A stretch of DNA of 64,000 nt, taken from the NCBI RefSeq assembly GCF_003710915.1, contig NZ_RHHR01000008.1, forward strand, positions 124,001 through 188,000, in the 5' to 3' direction. Source of the DNA: Brevibacillus invocatus (GTDB lineage Bacteria; Bacillota; Bacilli; Brevibacillales; Brevibacillaceae). Positions 63,153-64,000 of this stretch are shown one piece after another; the first letter of the stretch is position 1; every line of letters begins with the position of its first letter. The position numbers and the translations under genes are program-made. The notes beneath the pieces were generated by a model, which had not been told where the DNA came from, did no database searches, and saw nothing but the letters and a program-made list of their open reading frames with translations.

Positions 63153-63169
63153 AAATAAGCGTTTTCATT
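63153..63169 (-). promoter_or_regulatory. Candidate CcpA (cre) site
   Basis: Minus strand AATGAAAACGCTTATTT matches 15 of 17 positions of the cre consensus WWTGAAARCGYTTTCWW. Placed about 95 bases before the flavoprotein gene, it would allow glucose repression of the carboxylate uptake unit. Confidence 0.45.
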
Positions 63170-63175
63170 TTCACT

Positions 63176-63200
63176 ATTAATGATCAAAAATTTCATGAAT
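63176..63200. promoter_or_regulatory. Candidate LysR-binding dyad between lysR and the Tct unit
   Basis: ATTAATGA-N9-TCATGAAT, symmetric with one mismatch, in the divergent intergenic region where LysR regulators normally bind. A TATAAT at 63241-63246 could be the -10 of the lysR gene. Confidence 0.35.
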
Positions 63201-63292
63201 TAAGAACAGTATCGCCCTATTATTTATAAAATTCAATCTGTATAATCAAAGTATTAATAAGTAATAACCATAAATAGAAAGCTGGTGTCCTT

Positions 63293-64000
63293 ATGGAATT
63301 GCATCAGTTACAGTACGTCATTGAAATTGCCAGGCACAATCATTTTACACGTGCGGCAGAAGAGATCTGTGTCTCGCAGTCAACACTCTCTCAGCAAGTG
63401 ACGAAATTAGAGGAAGAACTGGGGGTCAAGCTCTTCGATCGGACGACCCGTACGGTCAGGCCCACTCCGGCAGGAGAAGAATTTATCTTTTATGCGAAGC
63501 GAATCTTGTCGGATATCGAAAGAGCCAAAAATCGGATGCAAGAGTACGCGGGTCTTTCAAAAGGGAAAATCAAAATCGGTGCGATCAACTCCATGAGCAA
63601 TCTGGCCAATATCATCGTGAACTTTCAAAAGGATTATCCTGGCTTGAACATCATGATTGTGGAGGAAGGAAGCTACAAACTGTTGGAAATGCTGCAAACG
63701 CTCCAAATCGATATCGCCATCATTACCCCTCCTGTAGAAATGAATCTGCAAACAACAGCTGATATTTACGAGCTGATTGATGATGACCTGGTTCTCGTAA
63801 CCCCCAAAAATCACCCTTTGGCCCAAAGAGACAAAATCGACTTGGCCGAAGCAGCCCAGGAGAAGTTTATTTTTCCGAGTCGAACACACAGCGCGTACAA
63901 TTTAGCCTTGCAAGCTTGTCGAGACGCCAATTTTGATCCGGATATCGTTTGCGAAAGCAGCAGCCTGTACTCGCGGTTTGACCTGGTCAGCAAAGAGATG
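63293..64000 (+). CDS. LysR-family transcriptional regulator (3' end beyond window)
   Basis: 236 codons of a LysR regulator, usually about 300. The winged helix-turn-helix is complete (QLQYVIEIARHNHFTRAAEE, then SQSTLSQQVTKLEEELGVKL) and the ligand-binding fold begins at about residue 90 (GKIKIGAINSMSNLANIIVN). ATG 63293; its ribosome site is weak. It is divergent from the flavoprotein-Tct unit and is its probable activator, responding to the imported acid. Confidence 0.93.
   Translation, partial: MELHQLQYVIEIARHNHFTRAAEEICVSQSTLSQQVTKLEEELGVKLFDRTTRTVRPTPAGEEFIFYAKRILSDIERAKNRMQEYAGLSKGKIKIGAINSMSNLANIIVNFQKDYPGLNIMIVEEGSYKLLEMLQTLQIDIAIITPPVEMNLQTTADIYELIDDDLVLVTPKNHPLAQRDKIDLAEAAQEKFIFPSRTHSAYNLALQACRDANFDPDIVCESSSLYSRFDLVSKEM

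Noticed and set aside
63062-63292. Possible leader peptide before the flavoprotein gene (AGGAGGTGG at about 63132-63140)
   Set aside because: The ribosome-like site is not followed by a start codon at a useful distance.
1-64000. CRISPR arrays, tRNA/rRNA genes, IS elements, phage or conjugation genes, NRPS modules
   Set aside because: None was recognised when reading the whole window; the only long exact repeat noted was the 110-base pair of copies.

Overview
The window reads as chromosome of a low-to-mid GC Gram-positive bacterium, most like Brevibacillus or a close Paenibacillaceae relative. This is inferred from strong AGGAGG-type ribosome sites, frequent TTG starts, lipoprotein-type binding proteins, sigma-A promoters and the gene families present; no marker gene here proves the genus. 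No rRNA, tRNA, CRISPR array, IS element or phage gene was recognised.

Layout. 1-5 kb: end of a Mn-dependent pyrophosphatase, a MerR/TipA-like regulator, a broken SDR gene, a CNNM/CorC-type membrane protein and a DUF1836 protein. 5-11.4 kb: a membrane M28 peptidase, then an amide-use unit (fmdA, FmdB-like zinc ribbon, AmiS/UreI channel) facing a sigma-54 activator gene, with a clear -24/-12 promoter in front of fmdA. 11.5-26 kb: two complete oligopeptide ABC importers, the second continuing into an M20 peptidase and an ATP-grasp ligase. 26-34 kb: gene remnants, a quinone oxidoreductase, a glutamate-type symporter with dapF, an orphan regulator and two M20 amidohydrolases. 34.4-49 kb: one long minus-strand unit, MlrC-like M81 protein, RpiR regulator, importer 3, a class A beta-lactamase-fold protein, an N-succinylamino acid racemase-type enolase, a GNAT transferase, two SxxK serine hydrolases and an M55 D-aminopeptidase. 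49-56 kb: importer 4, paralogous to importer 3, ending in a DacB-like S13 peptidase. 56.7-64 kb: a Tat-exported P1 (DmpA-like) peptidase, a broken VOC gene, a tripartite tricarboxylate transporter (TctA/B/C) with a flavoprotein, and a divergent LysR gene cut by the window edge.

The most interesting reading is functional: about 30 kb is devoted to importing peptides and breaking those that contain D-amino acids. Four penicillin-recognising-fold hydrolases lie in importer operons and none has a signal peptide, so they should work on imported peptides in the cytoplasm. Next to them are a D-aminopeptidase and a GNAT plus racemase pair that matches the known N-succinyl route from D- to L-amino acids; the M20 enzymes nearby are candidates for the final desuccinylation. 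Together this could be a complete D-peptide salvage pathway, for murein fragments or for nonribosomal peptides.

Other points: a 110-base sequence occurs twice, identical, each time directly behind a minus-strand terminator. At least four genes are decayed (SDR, YdcZ-type transporter, a permease tail, VOC).
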